A DNA stretch of 64,000 nucleotides from Anabaena cylindrica PCC 7122 (GCF_000317695.1 NC_019771.1:930001-994000), one strand, 5' to 3'. Shown: positions 1-8,785, counted from the stretch's first letter. Made by a program: numbers and translations. Notes: generated by a model not told the origin, from the sequence alone.

Positions 1-2
1 GA

Positions 3-137
3 TATCGCCATATAGATCAAGAATTGCGGATAGGTTCAAGATTTAGTTTAAACTTTATTGCTGCACGATTTCAAGATCATGCTATTAGCAATTATATTAG
101 TACCTTCAAAGAAATATTAAGCCGTTCAGGGAATTAA
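3..137 (+). CDS. C-terminal fragment of a gene cut by the window edge
   Basis: An open frame runs from the window edge to a TAA at 135-137 and encodes the last 44 residues of a protein (…ELRIGSRFSLNFIAARF…, ending LSRSGN). The window cut removes everything upstream. The tail is basic and amphipathic. I do not recognise the family; it could be the end of a transcriptional regulator, but nothing visible proves that. The next gene starts 50 bases downstream on the same strand. Confidence 0.4.
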   Translation, partial: YRHIDQELRIGSRFSLNFIAARFQDHAISNYISTFKEILSRSGN

Positions 138-187
138 AATACGCTGCAATTAATAGCCCTGCATCTACTCAATTCACCTACCACAAC

Positions 188-1150
188 ATGACTCACCATA
201 TTTTAAAAGCTACCAAAGAAACTGTACATCTAGGTGGCTTTTCCCATTTATTAAAACCAGCATTAATAGTTAATTCTAACGACACAATAGATGTAGAAAC
301 TTATACTGGTTATTATGTTTATGACAAAGCCCCACCAGAATTTTTGACACCGGAATTTGTTGATATCTGCAAAAATTTACCTCCCGAACGCAAAATAGCC
401 AGTGGTCCGCATCTACTCACAGGGCCAATTTACATCCGAGATGCTGAACCAGGAGATGTTTTAGAAATACAATTAGAAGCTATTTCACCCCGTTTACCCA
501 TTGGCTTTAATGCTATTCGTACAGGTTGGGGAGCATTACCACAACAATTTCCTCACCCAACATTAAAATTTATTCCCCTGGATTTAGAAAATAATTTTGC
601 AGAATTTCCTTTAGGATCAAATATCAAAATTCCCCTTACACCATTTTTTGGAATTTTGGGAGTTGCTACCCCAGAAAACTCCCGTAACTCTATACCACCA
701 GGTGCTTATGGAGGGAACATTGATAACCGTGAATTACAAGCAGGTTCGCGGCTATTTTTACCCATATATCTTCCCGGTGCATTATTTTCTATTGGTGATG
801 GACATTCTGCACAGGGAGATGGTGAAGTGAATGTGACTGCTATCGAAACTTCTATGAATGGCAGAATTAAACTCAAATTGCGTAAAGATTTACAACTGAA
901 AATACCAATAGCAGAAACACCTACAGATTTTATCACCATGGGTTTTGCACCAACCTTAGATAATGCTTTAGAATTGGCTTTAAAAAATATGATATATTTT
1001 CTGGAACGCTTCACCAACTTGTCACCAGAAGATGCTTATATTTTATGTAGTTTAGCTGTTAATTTCCATATCACCCAAGTAGTTAATAATCCTCAAAAAG
1101 GTGTGCATGGGATGTTATCTAAATCAATTTTTCCGAAGATAATATTATAG
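188..1150 (+). CDS. acetamidase/formamidase family protein
   Basis: The 320-aa protein is an FmdA/AmdA-type amidohydrolase, a family that hydrolyses short amides such as formamide or acetamide to ammonia plus the acid, probably in the cytoplasm. The family signature is clear: GNIDNRELQAGSRLFLPI near residue 177 followed by LPGALFSIGDGHSAQGDGEV near residue 200. The length is close to that of compact bacterial members (about 300-320 aa); fungal and methylotroph enzymes are longer. There is no signal peptide. It converges on the minus-strand FAD oxidoreductase with only 1 base between stop codons, so the two are not an operon. Substrate cannot be read from sequence. Confidence 0.85.
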   Translation: MTHHILKATKETVHLGGFSHLLKPALIVNSNDTIDVETYTGYYVYDKAPPEFLTPEFVDICKNLPPERKIASGPHLLTGPIYIRDAEPGDVLEIQLEAISPRLPIGFNAIRTGWGALPQQFPHPTLKFIPLDLENNFAEFPLGSNIKIPLTPFFGILGVATPENSRNSIPPGAYGGNIDNRELQAGSRLFLPIYLPGALFSIGDGHSAQGDGEVNVTAIETSMNGRIKLKLRKDLQLKIPIAETPTDFITMGFAPTLDNALELALKNMIYFLERFTNLSPEDAYILCSLAVNFHITQVVNNPQKGVHGMLSKSIFPKIIL

Positions 1151-1151
1151 A

Positions 1152-2315
1152 TTAGCTCAAATTAGTTCTATCTGGAGACATCTGGCTAATAATTTTATCT
1201 TGATAACCAGACACAAATTTAGCAAAGCGTGTTGCTAACGGTGGAACGAAAACAAAAGGACTACTAAAACCAGAGAAAATATAAATGTTTTCAAATTCGG
1301 GAATTTTCCCAATTAATGGGAATTTATCTTTAGTGAATGCCACTAAACAATGATGCCGAGTTCCTGGTAACTTTTCTAAAGTTGGTAATATGTTGTTGAT
1401 ACTTGTTCGTAACCATTTTTCACTAGCTTCTGAGTTAATTGAAGCATAGGGATTTGTAAGAATACGGCTAATTTGACCTAAACGCAAACTACCATCAAGA
1501 AACTGCACAGCACCTGCATCTAAAATTGGTGCTACTGGTTCATATCCAGATTCATCCCATAATTTATCAATTTGAGTTGCTGCAATTTCTAATTGTAAGC
1601 GTTGCAGATTAGCTGGTGTAACCAGGGTACGTAAACGCAAATCTACAGGTGGAGTTTCAATTATTTCTGCATGAGAAAAATACATTTTTATGGGAATACC
1701 TGCTAATTTTAGTAATTGTCGGCTGAGTCCACCCGCGCAAATTGCTATATTGGCACTGTGGAAAGTTGCTGTGGTTGTTTTTACGCTTTTTAAGCCTTGA
1801 TTAAGTTCTAATACTTGGGTAAACTGCAATTCTCCCCCTAGTCGCAGCATGGCTTGAATATATGCTTGCGCTGTTTTATTTGGGTGGATATGACCATGTT
1901 TAATAGTCAAAGCACCGGATATGGCATTTTTATTTAGCAGTGGTTCTAATTCACAAGCTTCTTGAATATTTAATCGAGTCGGTGGAATGGTAAGATGAGC
2001 GTAGGATGCAGATGTTGTTTTTGGATCGCTATTAGAGGGAATAGTTAACAATAAATCTAATTCACGAAATTGGATATCAGCATCTAATTCTTGGGAGAGA
2101 ATAGGGTAACGAGCCATACTTTCTTGACTTAATTGTTGTGTAATTGGTGTTGTCCCTGCCCAATAGGAAATTCCCCCATAACTATAGCGAGTAGCATTTT
2201 GTGGCATGGGATATTGTTCTAGCAATAGTACAGAAAATCCAGTTTTTGCTAATTCATAAGCAAGTGCAGTACCTGTGATGCCCGCACCAATAATAATCCA
2301 GTCGTAAGTTTTCAT
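1152..2315 (-). CDS. FAD-dependent oxidoreductase, DAO (glycine/D-amino acid oxidase) family
   Basis: The 387-aa protein opens with a dinucleotide-binding Rossmann motif (GAGITGTALAYELAKTG, residues 11-27) followed by an acidic strand end (LLLEQ). It ends with the second FAD-contacting segment of the DAO fold (GKIPEFENIYIFSGFSS). The family oxidises amines or amino acids, often glycine, sarcosine or D-amino acids; the substrate is not predictable here. It starts at ATG 2315, close to the start of the divergent acetyltransferase gene, so the 42-bp spacer to ATG 2358 should hold both promoters or lie inside one of them. Confidence 0.82.
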   Translation of the reverse strand: MKTYDWIIIGAGITGTALAYELAKTGFSVLLLEQYPMPQNATRYSYGGISYWAGTTPITQQLSQESMARYPILSQELDADIQFRELDLLLTIPSNSDPKTTSASYAHLTIPPTRLNIQEACELEPLLNKNAISGALTIKHGHIHPNKTAQAYIQAMLRLGGELQFTQVLELNQGLKSVKTTTATFHSANIAICAGGLSRQLLKLAGIPIKMYFSHAEIIETPPVDLRLRTLVTPANLQRLQLEIAATQIDKLWDESGYEPVAPILDAGAVQFLDGSLRLGQISRILTNPYASINSEASEKWLRTSINNILPTLEKLPGTRHHCLVAFTKDKFPLIGKIPEFENIYIFSGFSSPFVFVPPLATRFAKFVSGYQDKIISQMSPDRTNLS

Positions 2316-2357
2316 AATTGTTTGAATCTAAATATTTTGAAAATAGGAACTGTTAAG

Positions 2358-2864
2358 ATGAAAATTCGTGGTGAAACTCTCCTAGACTATCCTGCAATAG
2401 CTGAGGTTAATACTCTAGCTTTTAAAGGTGAAAATGAAGCTCTACTGATTGAGAAAATTCGGATTTCTGACCGCTATATTCCAGAGTTATCATTAGTAGC
2501 AGAAATTGATGGTAGAGTGATTGGTCATATTCTTTATAGCTATATTGATTTGGTCGATGAAGATACATTCCAGGTTCTTGGTTTAGCACCCATAGCAGTT
2601 CATCCACAGTTTCACAAACAAGGAATTGGTAGTGCATTAATAAATGCAAGTTTAGAAATAGCAAATACCAGAAAAGAAGCTATAGTTATTGTACTGGGTT
2701 ATCCTTCTTTCTATACACGCTTTGGGTTTGTTCCCTCAGTTGATTATCAAATAGAATCTCCGTTTCCAGTGCCGGATGATGTCTTTATGGTTAAAACATT
2801 GCAAAGCTATGATAAAAAATACAAGGGTAAAGTTATTTATCCACCTGCTTTTGATGGATGTTGA
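2358..2864 (+). CDS. GNAT family N-acetyltransferase
   Basis: The 168-aa protein is a single GNAT domain that transfers acetyl from acetyl-CoA to an unknown amine. The acetyl-CoA pyrophosphate loop is visible as HPQFHKQGIGSALINASLE, preceded by the beta-4 strand GLAPIAVHP. A later VLGYPSFYTRFGFVP matches the YhbS-like subgroup. I chose ATG 2358 over an in-frame TTG at 2322 because the intervening residues are not family-like and would overlap the divergent promoter. The gene ends head-on against petA, with a hairpin between them. Confidence 0.8.
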   Translation: MKIRGETLLDYPAIAEVNTLAFKGENEALLIEKIRISDRYIPELSLVAEIDGRVIGHILYSYIDLVDEDTFQVLGLAPIAVHPQFHKQGIGSALINASLEIANTRKEAIVIVLGYPSFYTRFGFVPSVDYQIESPFPVPDDVFMVKTLQSYDKKYKGKVIYPPAFDGC

Positions 2865-2869
2865 GATAT

Positions 2870-2896
2870 AAAAAAAGACAGGCATCTTGCCTGTCT
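2870..2896 (-). terminator. intrinsic terminator of petC-petA
   Basis: A perfect 9-bp stem (2876-2884 with 2888-2896, TCT loop) is followed, when read on the minus strand, by a run of T (complement of A2870-A2875). It sits 26 bases beyond the petA stop. In the plus direction it is followed by only four bases of A, so it works best for petA. Confidence 0.75.
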
Positions 2897-2921
2897 AAAA
2901 ATGAATTATTTAGCAGAGAAT

Positions 2922-3923
2922 TTAGAAATTCATCTCAGCAGCTTGAACTTTTTCAATCTGCTTTTTCTTTAGTACCAGCATAACTTGTGCCAACATCACT
3001 AAACAGACGAAAGCAACCATCCATGCAACTCTGGAACTATCTTGTAAGACAATTTCTGCATCTAGTTGACCGAAACCGCCAACGTTGGGGTTGTTGGTCA
3101 AAGCATCACCAGATGCAACTGTTTGTCCTTCAGAAACAATTAGATCTGGGCCTGCGGGAACAGTATCATTAACAACTTCACCAGCTTCAGTTGTGATGCT
3201 GATTACATACTTAACATTACCGTCTTCGTCTTCTTCTTTGGCAATCTTGCTAATTGTGCCAGCAGCAGAAGCGTTGTAAATGTTGTTATTGCTCTTTTCA
3301 CCTGTGGGATATACTTGTCCGCGTCCCCGGTTTCCGCCTACATGAACGGAATATTTGCCAAAGTGGATATTTTTGTCGGTAGCGGGGTTAGGTGACAGAA
3401 TAGGAAAGACAATTTCTTGATATTGTTCGCCGGGTAAGGGGCCAACAATGACAATATTGTCTTTGTCTTCACCGTAAGGTTGGAAGTAAACATCGCCTAC
3501 TTCTTCCTTCATTTCTTCAGGAATGCGGTCTTCTGGCGCAATTTTGAAGCCGTCGGGCAACATTAATACAGCACCGACGTTTAAGCCGACTTTAGAACCA
3601 TCAGCGCCTACTTGCTGTGCGCTGGTATCGTAGGGAATTTTGACGATCGCTTTAAATACGGTGTCAGGTAGTACCGATTGGGGTACTTCTACTTCTGTAG
3701 GTTTAGCTGCTAGGTGACAGTTAGCGCAAACAATCCGTCCTGTTGGTTCGCGGGGAGTTTCAGGATAGGCTGCTTGCGCCCAGAATGGATAAGCCGCAGC
3801 GGTTTGGGGTTGGGCTATATCGCTGGTGAAGAAAAAGGTCACGGTGGCGATCGCTATCAGCAATGCGTTTAACATTACTTTAGCAGTACGAGTTAACCTC
3901 GCAGGTGTACAGGCGTTTCTCAT
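2922..3923 (-). CDS. petA: cytochrome f (apocytochrome f precursor)
   Basis: The 333-aa precursor is the haem c subunit of the cytochrome b6f complex, which passes electrons from the Rieske protein to plastocyanin or cytochrome c6 on the lumen side. The signal peptide (basic MRNACTPARLTRTAK, then a hydrophobic core) is cleaved before YPFWAQ, whose tyrosine supplies the axial haem ligand in this family. The CANCH haem site follows about 20 residues later. A single C-terminal transmembrane helix (VAWMVAFVCLVMLAQVMLVL) and a short stromal tail end the protein, as is usual. It lies downstream of petC on the same strand, and maturation needs the Ccs1/CcdA machinery encoded further along. Confidence 0.98.
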   Translation of the reverse strand: MRNACTPARLTRTAKVMLNALLIAIATVTFFFTSDIAQPQTAAAYPFWAQAAYPETPREPTGRIVCANCHLAAKPTEVEVPQSVLPDTVFKAIVKIPYDTSAQQVGADGSKVGLNVGAVLMLPDGFKIAPEDRIPEEMKEEVGDVYFQPYGEDKDNIVIVGPLPGEQYQEIVFPILSPNPATDKNIHFGKYSVHVGGNRGRGQVYPTGEKSNNNIYNASAAGTISKIAKEEDEDGNVKYVISITTEAGEVVNDTVPAGPDLIVSEGQTVASGDALTNNPNVGGFGQLDAEIVLQDSSRVAWMVAFVCLVMLAQVMLVLKKKQIEKVQAAEMNF

Positions 3924-4086
3924 CTCTATAAAGTCATTACATTAGTCAGTGGTCATTAGTCATTGGTCATTGGTTATTGGTTATTGGTCTTTGGTCTTTG
4001 GTCAAGAATTGATTCAAAACTCTGGACTTTTGACTTTAGACTAATAGCTCAATCCTCAGTACTCGGTACTCAATACTCAGTACTCT
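3924..4086. repeat. short tandem repeats filling the petC-petA spacer
   Basis: The 163-bp spacer of the petCA operon is largely repetitive. 3949-4002 is a series of heptamers of the form GTCATTG/GTTATTG/GTCTTTG, and 4057-4086 carries repeated AGTACTC units. Such STRR heptamers are typical of heterocystous cyanobacterial intergenic DNA. No hairpin with a T-run was seen here, so read-through from petC into petA is expected. Confidence 0.7.
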
Positions 4087-4626
4087 CTAAGCCCACCAAG
4101 CTGCTTCACCGGTACGGAAGTCGGTTTCTGTCCAAGGTGTCAAAACGATTTTGTCGTCATTAACTGCGGCATGAGCCAGAGCTAAAGACTTGGGTGCAGG
4201 CCCCCGAACGACTTTACCAGTAGCATCGTACTGAGAACCGTGACAAGGACATTTAAATTTGTTTTCAGCTACGTTCCAAGGGACAACACAACCTAAGTGA
4301 GTACAGATGGCGTTAATCCCATAGTCAGCGATCGCTTCTTTGCTTTCGACCACAATATATGTAGGATCACCTTTGAGTCCTTGAACCAAAGTGCGATCGC
4401 CCACATTATGGCTTTCTAGAAATTGACCAACACTAACGTCGTTACCTAGTTCGTTTTTGGCAACTGTACCACCGCCACCACCACCGCTGGCGGGAGGGAT
4501 AAAGTAGTTGACAACAGGATACAATGCACCTAGCGCCACTCCGGTCACAGTCCCAAAAGTGAGCAGGTTCATGAATTGACGACGACCCATATCAGGCACG
4601 TCTGCTGATTCAGAAAATTGAGCCAT
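4087..4626 (-). CDS. petC: cytochrome b6f complex Rieske iron-sulfur subunit
   Basis: The 179-aa protein carries the [2Fe-2S] cluster that takes electrons from plastoquinol. Both cluster-binding loops are intact: CTHLGC and CPCHGSQY, each giving one Cys and one His ligand plus the disulfide cysteines. The N-terminal MGRRQFMNLLTFGTVTG segment with a following hydrophobic stretch is the uncleaved, Tat-type membrane anchor, and the glycine-rich GGGGGG hinge links it to the soluble head. The length matches cyanobacterial PetC1. It is first in the petC-petA operon. Confidence 0.98.
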   Translation of the reverse strand: MAQFSESADVPDMGRRQFMNLLTFGTVTGVALGALYPVVNYFIPPASGGGGGGTVAKNELGNDVSVGQFLESHNVGDRTLVQGLKGDPTYIVVESKEAIADYGINAICTHLGCVVPWNVAENKFKCPCHGSQYDATGKVVRGPAPKSLALAHAAVNDDKIVLTPWTETDFRTGEAAWWA

Positions 4627-4842
4627 AATCTACGCGCTCTTTGTGTAATTTATTAAGCATTTTGACAAGAGTACCAGCACTTGAGCAACTCCTGTCTGAG
4701 TCGAAATGCTAATGCCTTCAGCGACACCATACTTCTTTGTTGCAAGACATATCTAGCATCTTTTCTGTTAGCATTACATTTCTTTATATCCTTATCATAC
4801 TGGAGTTACGGAACTTAACATCATAACTAAATGTAAAATCTA

Positions 4843-5253
4843 ATGGAGAAAACTTTTGATCCCATTAAGGATAGGCTGGGATATTTCAAATCGAGGAAAC
4901 ACCCTCAGCCTGACTATTCTCAATCCCAAATGCAAATCATAGATATGACAGGACAGGAATTACGACAACTGCTGATTGATAAATGGGGATACTCTTATGA
5001 TGTCCAGTTCCGCAGGACACAGGGGAAGGTATTTCTGCAAGTGATGTGGAAATATGTTGAGCAAGCTTCATTCCCCTTAAGCGAGGCCGAGTACCAAGAA
5101 CATATCAATGATATTGCCAATTATCTCAATGCCTTGGGGGGAACAATACAAGTACAAACTTTTATTACACAGACAAAAGAGCGTCCCCGACTGGGTAAAG
5201 CAGTGAGTATTCCCCTCGACTTAGGCGATCGCGCTTCTGAATGGATTTTATGA
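4843..5253 (+). CDS. DUF3067 family protein
   Basis: This 136-aa protein belongs to a family restricted to cyanobacteria and plastid-bearing eukaryotes, with no assigned enzymatic activity that I can vouch for. The conserved block begins at residue 35 (MTGQELRQLLIDKWGYSYDV) and runs to the end (IPLDLGDRASEWIL). The true start could be ATG 4843, 4930 or 4945. The last gives the family-typical N-terminus, but the 34 upstream residues read plausibly as protein, so I kept the longest frame. It is divergent from petC with about 216 bp between them. Confidence 0.75.
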   Translation: MEKTFDPIKDRLGYFKSRKHPQPDYSQSQMQIIDMTGQELRQLLIDKWGYSYDVQFRRTQGKVFLQVMWKYVEQASFPLSEAEYQEHINDIANYLNALGGTIQVQTFITQTKERPRLGKAVSIPLDLGDRASEWIL

Positions 5254-5354
5254 CTTTTAATAAAAATCAATCATGCTCATTTAAATATTGATTTTCTCTG
5301 TTGGGGCTGGTAATTGGTAATGGGTAAGAATAATTATCAAAAATAGCAACAAGA

Positions 5355-5394
5355 CGAAAAACAGGAAAATTATCCTCGATCAACCATTTTCCTG
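5355..5394 (-). terminator. probable terminator of the DHH phosphoesterase gene
   Basis: A 9-bp stem (CAGGAAAAT at 5362-5370 with ATTTTCCTG at 5386-5394) is followed on the minus strand by five T (complement of 5357-5361). The 15-base loop is longer than usual. It lies about 60 bases past the minus-strand stop. Confidence 0.45.
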
Positions 5395-5411
5395 CTATTC
5401 CTGATTTGAAT

Positions 5412-5438
5412 AGTGAGGAGTTAGCAATTCTCCTCACT
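5412..5438. other. stem-loop between convergent genes
   Basis: AGTGAGGAG at 5412-5420 pairs perfectly with CTCCTCACT at 5430-5438 around a 9-base loop. It lies between the plus-strand DUF3067 gene and the minus-strand DHH gene. No T-run follows on either strand, so it may act as an mRNA 3'-end structure rather than a classical terminator. Confidence 0.4.
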
Positions 5439-5451
5439 TACCAATTTGCTG

Positions 5452-6735
5452 CTACGACTGAATTGGGTTATCTCTAGGATTTACTAACTTCAACAATTTC
5501 TGCTTGATTTGAGCATCATAAACTTCCCATTTGATTTTTGCATAAGCAGAATTTTCATTGCTACCAGATAAAAAACCCATCGGAATTTCAAAGCCTCCTG
5601 CACCAGTACGTCCACCACCAAAAAACCTTCCTGTGCTATCTTGTCCAAAGGCTTCTTTAATAAATTCGTCGGGGTCTAGGGTAAGTTTTGTGGTTCTGAG
5701 GGAACCTATAACTACTTCTAGTTCGTCATCTTCATCGTGAACGATGCCATAAACTACTGCGGTGTGAACATTTTCTTCTGTGACAAGAAAATCAGCCGCT
5801 TGGGGAATAGCATCTCTATCGTCGTAGCGTAAGTAACCAACCCCAGCTATGGAAAAGTTATTTTGGACAATGCGATTTTTGAGCGATCGCTCGATCACAT
5901 CCATTACCCGCTTAGAACGATTTGCCTGTAGAATGGCATTCAGCAACTGAGCATCATAAAATCGGCTCAGATATGCAGCAGCCATAAAATCTTCTTCCTG
6001 CGCTTGCATTAACCTATTGGTATCTGAGCGCAAACCATGCATTAAGGCAGTAGCACATTTAACGTGTTGGCTAATACTGCTATCTAATGACAGTAACCCC
6101 GCTTGTAAGTATTGAGTAAATATTGTTGCCGTTGCCCGCACATATGGACGCACATCAACAAACTCAGCTTTGAGTTCCCCTTGCAAGCTATGATGGTCAA
6201 CTAGCACTACTAAGGGAATTCCTGCCTGTTGTACTGCTGATAAAAGCTGTGATGTGGTTCCCTGGTTATCAATTAACACAAACCCTTGATAAGATGACAA
6301 ATCTTTACTTTTTAGGGATTGCATTGTCCAGCGTTGAGCGGGTAAGTTAGTCAACTTGACTAAGGCAATATTCTCTTGGTGGCTTAAGGTTCCAGCATAA
6401 ACAATTTCACATTTGATATCGTATTGTTGAGTAATTAATTGGTAAGCCCAAGCGCACGAAAGCGCATCAGGGTCAGGAAAATCTTGCAGAATTACCAAAT
6501 GACGCTCATGTCTATGACAGAGCAGGATTTTTTGTAACTCTTCTGACTTTTGACCGGGAAGGGAATTATTGCCACGTTGAGCTAAATATATACCTCCTCC
6601 ATCACCATTTGATCCTGGTAAAGAAGGCCTGGCAAGCGGAGGAAGTTCATAAGATTCTTTATCTATCTCAACTTCCTCCGGTTTTAGTTCTAACGATAAA
6701 TTATCAAATTGAGTAACTGAAGAATTCAAGTACAT
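5452..6735 (-). CDS. DHH family phosphoesterase (NrnA-like)
   Basis: The 427-aa protein has the two-domain DHH/DHHA1 layout of oligoribonuclease/pAp-phosphatase NrnA relatives, which degrade short RNA or 3'-phosphoadenosine phosphate using Mn2+. The DHH domain shows FPDPDALSCAWAYQL (motif I), LIDNQG (motif II) and the defining VDHHS (motif III). The C-terminal DHHA1 part has the glycine-rich FFGGGRTGAGGFEIP substrate loop. About 90 N-terminal residues before the first motif (low complexity, PGSNGDGGG) are an extension beyond NrnA. The DHHA1 loop reads GGGRTGAGG where many relatives have GGH, a shift seen in some clades. It appears to be a single-gene unit. Confidence 0.82.
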   Translation of the reverse strand: MYLNSSVTQFDNLSLELKPEEVEIDKESYELPPLARPSLPGSNGDGGGIYLAQRGNNSLPGQKSEELQKILLCHRHERHLVILQDFPDPDALSCAWAYQLITQQYDIKCEIVYAGTLSHQENIALVKLTNLPAQRWTMQSLKSKDLSSYQGFVLIDNQGTTSQLLSAVQQAGIPLVVLVDHHSLQGELKAEFVDVRPYVRATATIFTQYLQAGLLSLDSSISQHVKCATALMHGLRSDTNRLMQAQEEDFMAAAYLSRFYDAQLLNAILQANRSKRVMDVIERSLKNRIVQNNFSIAGVGYLRYDDRDAIPQAADFLVTEENVHTAVVYGIVHDEDDELEVVIGSLRTTKLTLDPDEFIKEAFGQDSTGRFFGGGRTGAGGFEIPMGFLSGSNENSAYAKIKWEVYDAQIKQKLLKLVNPRDNPIQS

Positions 6736-7074
6736 AGGGCGTTTGGTTGTCAGCGTGGTGGCTTGTGTATGCCTTCCGAGATACTCCGATCAGCGCATCA
6801 CTGGTTTAGCCACACATTATGATCTTGGCAGAAATTTACAGTCTTTGCACTGGTGAGGTGGGTGTATTTTTTTTCAACAACATTATTCAATAATTGATCA
6901 CATCAGTGCATGATTTGCTCCTCCTGCCTCTGCCTCCTTCAACTAAGTTGGGCTATAGATTTTTTCTTTGTATTTTTCAGTCTTGAGTTTGTGATTCGTA
7001 AATTTTAATAATTTTCAGCAACAATAGACCATACTTCACATAATGATGTATGATGATAAGTCTGCCTATATTTT
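6736..7074. other. intergenic region upstream of the DHH gene
   Basis: 339 bases with no convincing gene. It is AT-rich with homopolymer runs. It should contain the promoter of the minus-strand DHH gene near 6740-6850, but no clear -35/-10 pair was seen. Confidence 0.4.
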
Positions 7075-7221
7075 ATGTTAGCTAAATTTTGGCAGCACCC
7101 TATTCCAGCTTTTGGGAACGTTCCTGAAAAACTGCGGATCAACACCAACCAAAACCGGACTAGACCTTTTACTCGTGGTATGCTTTACTGGCTAAAGTCA
7201 AACAGTAATCCGCACAAGTAA
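7075..7221 (+). CDS. possible small protein (48 aa)
   Basis: An ATG-to-TAA frame encodes a basic 48-residue peptide (MLAKFWQHPIPAFGNVPEKL, then an Asn/Arg-rich half ending SNSNPHK). The codon choice looks protein-like and the ORF fills an otherwise unexplained 524-bp gap. There is no good ribosome binding site and I recognise no family. It includes the palindrome GGAACGTTCC at 7115-7124. It may instead be a chance ORF or a gene remnant. Confidence 0.25.
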   Translation: MLAKFWQHPIPAFGNVPEKLRINTNQNRTRPFTRGMLYWLKSNSNPHK

Positions 7222-7259
7222 AGACTTATCTCTTGATGCCTGGCTGATTTTTTGTAACG

Positions 7260-7757
7260 TCAAAGTCCTATTACATATTTTTGCCACTCTTGATGAAGTC
7301 CACTCTTCAGATGTTTTGTCACCTCGAAGTAGAGGCTACTATAAGGTTGACGCGGAGGATAGCGCAAAGGCATACGGGCTTCATGGGGTGTACGACAGCC
7401 TTTTTTGACGTTGCAGCGTACACAAGCCGTAACAATGTTTTCCCAGGTATCCCCCCCTCCACGCGATCGCGGCATGACATGATCTAAGGTCAATTCGTCT
7501 CCTGTGTAGCCACAGTATTGACAAGTATGACTGTCACGATGCAATATATTCCGGCGAGTAAGAGGAATTTCCTTATAGGGGACACGAACGTAATGACGCA
7601 ACCGGATTACGGTTGGCAATGGGAAATCCGTGTATATGAATTTACCGTTATGTTCTACGTGTTCTGCTTTGCCTTTAATCAACAAAACTATGGCACGTCG
7701 CCAACTCGTGATGTTGAGCGGTTCGTAGGAGGCGTTTAGGACTAAAACCTTCCCCAT
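7260..7757 (-). CDS. HNH endonuclease family protein
   Basis: The 165-aa protein has an HNH nuclease fold with a structural zinc site: CQYCG near residue 79, DHVMPRSRGGGDTWENIVTAC (HNH core, split here across DHV…RGG…WEN) and CNVKKG. The N-terminus (KVLVLNASYEPLNITSWRRA) is typical of the short stand-alone HNH proteins widespread in cyanobacteria, which are found outside any intron or restriction cassette. DNA substrate and role are unknown. The DH in place of HH at the catalytic strand is common in the family. Confidence 0.85.
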   Translation of the reverse strand: MGKVLVLNASYEPLNITSWRRAIVLLIKGKAEHVEHNGKFIYTDFPLPTVIRLRHYVRVPYKEIPLTRRNILHRDSHTCQYCGYTGDELTLDHVMPRSRGGGDTWENIVTACVRCNVKKGCRTPHEARMPLRYPPRQPYSSLYFEVTKHLKSGLHQEWQKYVIGL

Positions 7758-8060
7758 TGATGTTAGCTCAAGGTATTAGTTTTAGATATTTTAACACAAA
7801 TATACCATCCTGGGGAGATGAGAATAATTTATACTTCCTAAATAATCTAAATAATTTGGTTGCAGTAGTGAGGATTTCCGAAGCAAAACAAATATTTTTC
7901 CGTATTTGGCTAAATATTATTAATTTTTATACCTAACCCAAGTTGCGGGTAATAAAATGCTGGATTGTATAATGATTTCCTGGTATAGACAGCAGTGAAA
8001 ACAGGATATTTCCCCACTAATTGCCAAGTGGAAACCCAACATGAGCGTTAAATTGAGAAA
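7758..8060. other. intergenic region between two minus-strand genes
   Basis: 303 bases with no gene-like frame. The part next to 7758 should hold the HNH gene promoter. The other end carries the terminator of the pentapeptide-repeat gene, listed separately. Confidence 0.4.
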
Positions 8061-8094
8061 ATCCCCCTCCACAAGAAACAATAGGGAGGGGGAT
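8061..8094 (-). terminator. terminator of the pentapeptide-repeat gene
   Basis: ATCCCCCTCC (8061-8070) pairs with GGAGGGGGAT (8085-8094), a 10-bp GC-rich stem. On the minus strand it is followed by TTTCTCAATTT. It lies 17 bases beyond the stop codon of the minus-strand gene. Confidence 0.6.
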
Positions 8095-8110
8095 AAAATT
8101 AGTCTAGTTA

Positions 8111-8617
8111 TTACTTACAACCTAAAGATTCGCGAGTGTCTACACCAGTTTGAGAATTGACACCCCTGGCATTTACACAGAGTTTTTTCACCTGTGTCAT
8201 GTCTAAAATTGCGTTGGTAAAATCTGCACCTGTGACATCAACATCATCAAAAGTTGTGCGTAACATCATGGCATCAGTCAACACCGCATCACTGAAGTCA
8301 GTATTTTTGAACCTGGCAAGATAGGCAATACCCTGCCTAAAATCTACACCATGTAGATTTACACCCTCTAATAAAGCACCGTTAAATACACCACCACGTA
8401 AATCAGCATTACTAAAGTTAGTATTTTCTAATTTCACGCTAGTAAACTCAGTCCCGGCTAAGTTTTGACCAGAATAGTCTTGTCCACTGGCTCCTTGATT
8501 ATCAATGTTACCAATAGAACTATTCACACTAGAAGAACTTGCAGCTTCTGCTGGTAAGGGAGACACAAACAGCACCACAGCTAAAACAAAACTAGCCAAT
8601 ATTTGCCAATACTTCAT
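8111..8617 (-). CDS. secreted pentapeptide-repeat protein
   Basis: The 168-aa protein has a cleavable signal peptide (MKYWQILASFVLAVVLFVSPLPAEAA) and then pentapeptide repeats of the A(D/N)LXX type: LENTNFSNADLRGGVFNGAL, EGVNLHGVDF, KNTDFSDAVL, DVDVTGADFTNAIL. These build a right-handed quadrilateral beta-helix. A C-terminal pair of cysteines (KKLCVN, SLGCK) may form a disulfide, fitting a lumenal or periplasmic location. Such proteins are numerous in cyanobacteria and mostly lack a known role. Confidence 0.82.
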   Translation of the reverse strand: MKYWQILASFVLAVVLFVSPLPAEAASSSSVNSSIGNIDNQGASGQDYSGQNLAGTEFTSVKLENTNFSNADLRGGVFNGALLEGVNLHGVDFRQGIAYLARFKNTDFSDAVLTDAMMLRTTFDDVDVTGADFTNAILDMTQVKKLCVNARGVNSQTGVDTRESLGCK

Positions 8618-8785
8618 AATTTCTGCTTAATAAATCTCAACACTTCCACTATTAATTATTAAACCGCACTAGGGGATGTTGAGTAATTATCTGCTAAATT
8701 AGAAGTCATCTCGTAGGATAGATAGATATTGAGGTGCGATGCCTACGGCAAGCGTACCTGCGATCGCACGCCTAACTAACTACCT

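Noticed and set aside
3949..4002. Possible CRISPR-like repeat array
   Set aside because: The units are contiguous 7-mers with no spacers; this is an STRR, not a CRISPR. No cas genes are present.
8618..8785. Possible glycine riboswitch upstream of gcvT
   Set aside because: The leader shows a repeat with GCGATCGC but none of the conserved glycine aptamer segments.
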